A DNA stretch of 7,182 bases. Source: Chersky-267 sp034666965 (GTDB lineage: Bacteria; Chloroflexota; Limnocylindria; Limnocylindrales; CSP1-4). The position numbers were made by a program, and so were the translations under genes. Of this stretch, positions 5,545-7,182 are shown in pieces. Position 1 is the stretch's first letter. Each line of letters starts with the position of its first letter. Location: the NCBI GenBank assembly GCA_034666965.1, contig JAXDKT010000031.1, positions 1 to 7,182 on the forward strand, read 5' to 3'. Under the pieces are notes generated by a model, which ran no database searches, was not told the DNA's origin, and was given only the letters and a program-made list of their open reading frames with translations.

Positions 5545-5784
5545 TCAGCGGCCGGCGGCGCTCGGATGGCTGGAGTGGCCGTGCGGGAGGAGCGAGCGGC
5601 TGCGGCTCAGCTCGGACAGGCGACGGCCCGTGTCGACCAGGCTCTGATACTCGTCCTGGAGTTGCCGCGCTTCGATGAGCAGGGTCACGTACTCCGGGGA
5701 CCCGGGCTCCATGCCCGCGATGTCCTGCTTGACCTCTCGCCAGGCAGCCACAACCCGCTCCGCCTCTTTCTGGTACAGCACCAC
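5545..5784 (-). CDS. Small helical hypothetical protein, 79 residues
   Basis: The family is not recognised. Residues about 4-60 are strongly amphipathic and predicted helical by eye (EAERVVAAWREVKQDI, then PEYVTLLIEARQLQDEYQSL, then SELSRSR). This suggests a two-helix hairpin or short coiled coil broken around MEPGSPEY (25-32). The C-terminus (HGHSSHPSAAGR) looks disordered. There is no signal peptide, membrane segment or metal motif. The start is GTG at 5784, with a second GTG at 5781; GAGGG on the minus strand, five bases upstream, fits the first. It is divergent from the EEP lipoprotein gene, with a 162-bp shared upstream region. An overlapping 103-codon frame on the same strand has Arg/Gly/Pro noise character. 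Confidence 0.7.
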   Translation of the reverse strand: MVLYQKEAERVVAAWREVKQDIAGMEPGSPEYVTLLIEARQLQDEYQSLVDTGRRLSELSRSRSLLPHGHSSHPSAAGR

Positions 5785-5909
5785 GGTTGCCCTCGCATCC
5801 GTCCCCCTGCCCCCGGACAGCGCAGCTTACGCCCGAGGTCAAGGCCCCCGACCCCTTCTGGACGGGACCACCCTGCGCGCCACGGTCCGACGAGCCGGGC
5901 CAAGCGGCG

Positions 5910-5915
5910 TATCGT
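5910..5915 (+). promoter_or_regulatory. Candidate -10 box of the EEP lipoprotein gene
   Basis: TATCGT within GTATCGTCG lies 32 bases before the ATG at 5947 and repeats the motif upstream of the RibD/DHFR-like gene. No strong -35 is visible. Confidence 0.35.
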
Positions 5916-5946
5916 CGGGCGCGGTTGGAGCTGGAGGGCGGACGTG

Positions 5947-7182
5947 ATGCGACGGCGATTCGGTGCGGTGGTCCTGGCGATCGGGCTCGTCGTCAGCGGT
6001 TGCGCGACCACCCAGCCGACGTCCTCGGCACCCGCCGTCGGGACCTCGAGCCCGGCCGCAACACCAGCTCCGACCCCGACACCGGCGCCGATCACCCTCA
6101 AGGTGATGACCTTCAACATCGAGTACGGCGGCGACGAGGTCGACTTCAACCGGATCGTCGAGGCGGTCACCAAGGCCGCGCCGGACGTCGTCGGGGTCCA
6201 GGAGGCCGAGGGCAACACGGCAAAGCTGGCCAAGGCGCTCGGCTGGCCGTACTTCAGCACGCGGACCCAGATCATCTCCAAGCTGCCGATCATCGATCCG
6301 TCGGGCGCCGACGGGGCCTACGTCTTCATCGAGGCCAGCCCGGGCCGCGTCGTGGCGATGGGCAACGTCCATCTGCCCTCCGACCCGTACGGCCCGTATG
6401 ACGTCCGCGACGGGAAGACCGCCGAGCAGGTCCTCGAGCTCGAGCGCACCACCCGCCTGGCCGCCCTCAAGCCCCAGCTCGACACGCTCCCGGGGCTGGC
6501 CAGCCGCGGCATCCCGGCGTTCCTGACCGGCGACTTCAACAGCCCGTCGCACCTGGACTGGACGCCTGCGGCGGTGGGTCTCCGCAGCCACATCAAGTAC
6601 GCCCTCGACTGGCCGGTCAGCCAGGCGCTGGCCGACGCGGGCATGACCGACTCCTACCGCGCGCTCCACCCGGATCCGGTGACCGATCCTGGCCTGACCT
6701 GGTGGGCCGGCCGGCCCCTGATCGACGGCTACCCCGACCCGAGCGAGCCGCAGGATCGGATCGACATCGTCTACTCGGGTGGCCCCGCGAAAGCCACCGC
6801 CACCGACATCGTCGGCGAGCCCGGCCGTCCGGACGTGGCGATCACGGTCAAGCCGTGGGGCACCGACCACCGCGGCGTGGTGTCGACCTTCACCGTGACG
6901 CCGGCGCTCCCACCGCCATTCGTCGCGGTCGGCAGCCGGCTCATCGCCCCCGGCGACACGCTGGCCGTGAGCTACGGCGGCATCGCGCCCGGGGCGAACG
7001 GCATCGCGGTCGTCAAGGCTGGCGGCGACCCCGCGACCGAGGCCATCGCGACGGCCGCCACGGCGCCGGACACCGGTTCCGTCGCGAAGGTCGACGTTGC
7101 ATCGTCCGGCTGGGCGCCTGGTGCCTACGAGGCGGTCGCGGTCGACCCGACGACCCGGGCCGCCGTCCGCGCGCCGTTCTGG
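5947..7182 (+). CDS. Secreted EEP-family (endonuclease/exonuclease/phosphatase) lipoprotein, partial at right edge
   Basis: The frame is open for 412 codons and has not ended at the window edge. The N-terminus is a lipoprotein signal: MRRRF, hydrophobic core, lipobox VSGC with C19. A Thr/Pro/Ala linker follows (about 20-48), so the enzyme should sit outside the cell, tethered to the membrane. Residues 50-317 form the EEP (DNase I-like) domain. Metal and catalytic marks are N57 in MTFNIEY, E86 in VGVQEAEG, H142 in GNVHLP, D196 and N198 in LTGDFNSPSHLDW, D273 in DRIDIVY, and D307-H308 in TDHRGVVSTF. All key positions are present, so it should be an active metal-dependent phosphodiesterase or phosphatase; the substrate is unknown. 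Residues about 318-412 are Gly/Ala/Val-rich and strand-like, probably a beta-sandwich. GGAGGG (5933-5938) precedes ATG 5947; GTG 5944 is an alternative start. Confidence 0.93.
   Translation, partial: MRRRFGAVVLAIGLVVSGCATTQPTSSAPAVGTSSPAATPAPTPTPAPITLKVMTFNIEYGGDEVDFNRIVEAVTKAAPDVVGVQEAEGNTAKLAKALGWPYFSTRTQIISKLPIIDPSGADGAYVFIEASPGRVVAMGNVHLPSDPYGPYDVRDGKTAEQVLELERTTRLAALKPQLDTLPGLASRGIPAFLTGDFNSPSHLDWTPAAVGLRSHIKYALDWPVSQALADAGMTDSYRALHPDPVTDPGLTWWAGRPLIDGYPDPSEPQDRIDIVYSGGPAKATATDIVGEPGRPDVAITVKPWGTDHRGVVSTFTVTPALPPPFVAVGSRLIAPGDTLAVSYGGIAPGANGIAVVKAGGDPATEAIATAATAPDTGSVAKVDVASSGWAPGAYEAVAVDPTTRAAVRAPFW

Noticed and set aside
5839..6870. A 343-codon minus-strand frame opposite the EEP gene
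   Set aside because: It has the same shadow-ORF character (Val/Gly/Arg-rich, no motifs), while the plus strand encodes a complete EEP catalytic set.

Overview
The window is very GC-rich bacterial DNA with strong G/C preference at third codon positions. The tRNA-Gly gene encodes its own CCA end. The MurJ-type transporter has a sequence style I associate with Chloroflexota and candidate-phylum lineages, and it carries an unusual C-terminal domain. A deep-branching, environmental Chloroflexota-like organism is my best guess. A high-GC actinobacterium is the main alternative, and the sequence does not settle it.

Layout from left to right. Positions 1-244 (minus) hold the N-terminal 81 residues of a response regulator receiver domain, whose gene continues off the left edge. 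Positions 245-687 are a long intergenic region between divergent genes. It holds a perfect 21-bp tandem repeat just upstream of a possible -10 box for the regulator, and a possible promoter for the rightward gene. Positions 688-3000 (plus) encode a 770-residue MurJ/MviN-family membrane protein. An extra membrane segment and a Pro/Ser/Gly-rich linker join it to a C39-like (papain-fold) cysteine-peptidase domain, and this fusion is the most notable item. A 28-bp tandem repeat follows. Positions 3161-3880 encode a classical short-chain dehydrogenase, and six bases later comes a small acidic protein of unknown function (3887-4201), probably in the same transcript.

Positions 4404-4479 are tRNA-Gly(TCC). 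Behind it lie a tight hairpin, other inverted repeats and three 17-bp tandem repeats, a stretch without genes. Positions 4804-5367 (plus) encode a RibD/DHFR-like reductase, followed by a start-less coding fragment (5379-5477). Positions 5545-5784 (minus) encode a 79-residue helical protein of unknown function. Divergent from it, positions 5947 to the right edge encode a secreted lipoprotein of the endonuclease/exonuclease/phosphatase (EEP) family with a beta-rich C-terminal extension, still open at the edge.

The genes do not form one pathway. Two act at or outside the membrane (the MurJ fusion and the EEP lipoprotein), two are cytoplasmic oxidoreductases, and the rest are regulatory or unknown. 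Most are monocistronic, with their own intergenic regions and clear Shine-Dalgarno sites. No CRISPR array, complete insertion sequence or rRNA is visible.
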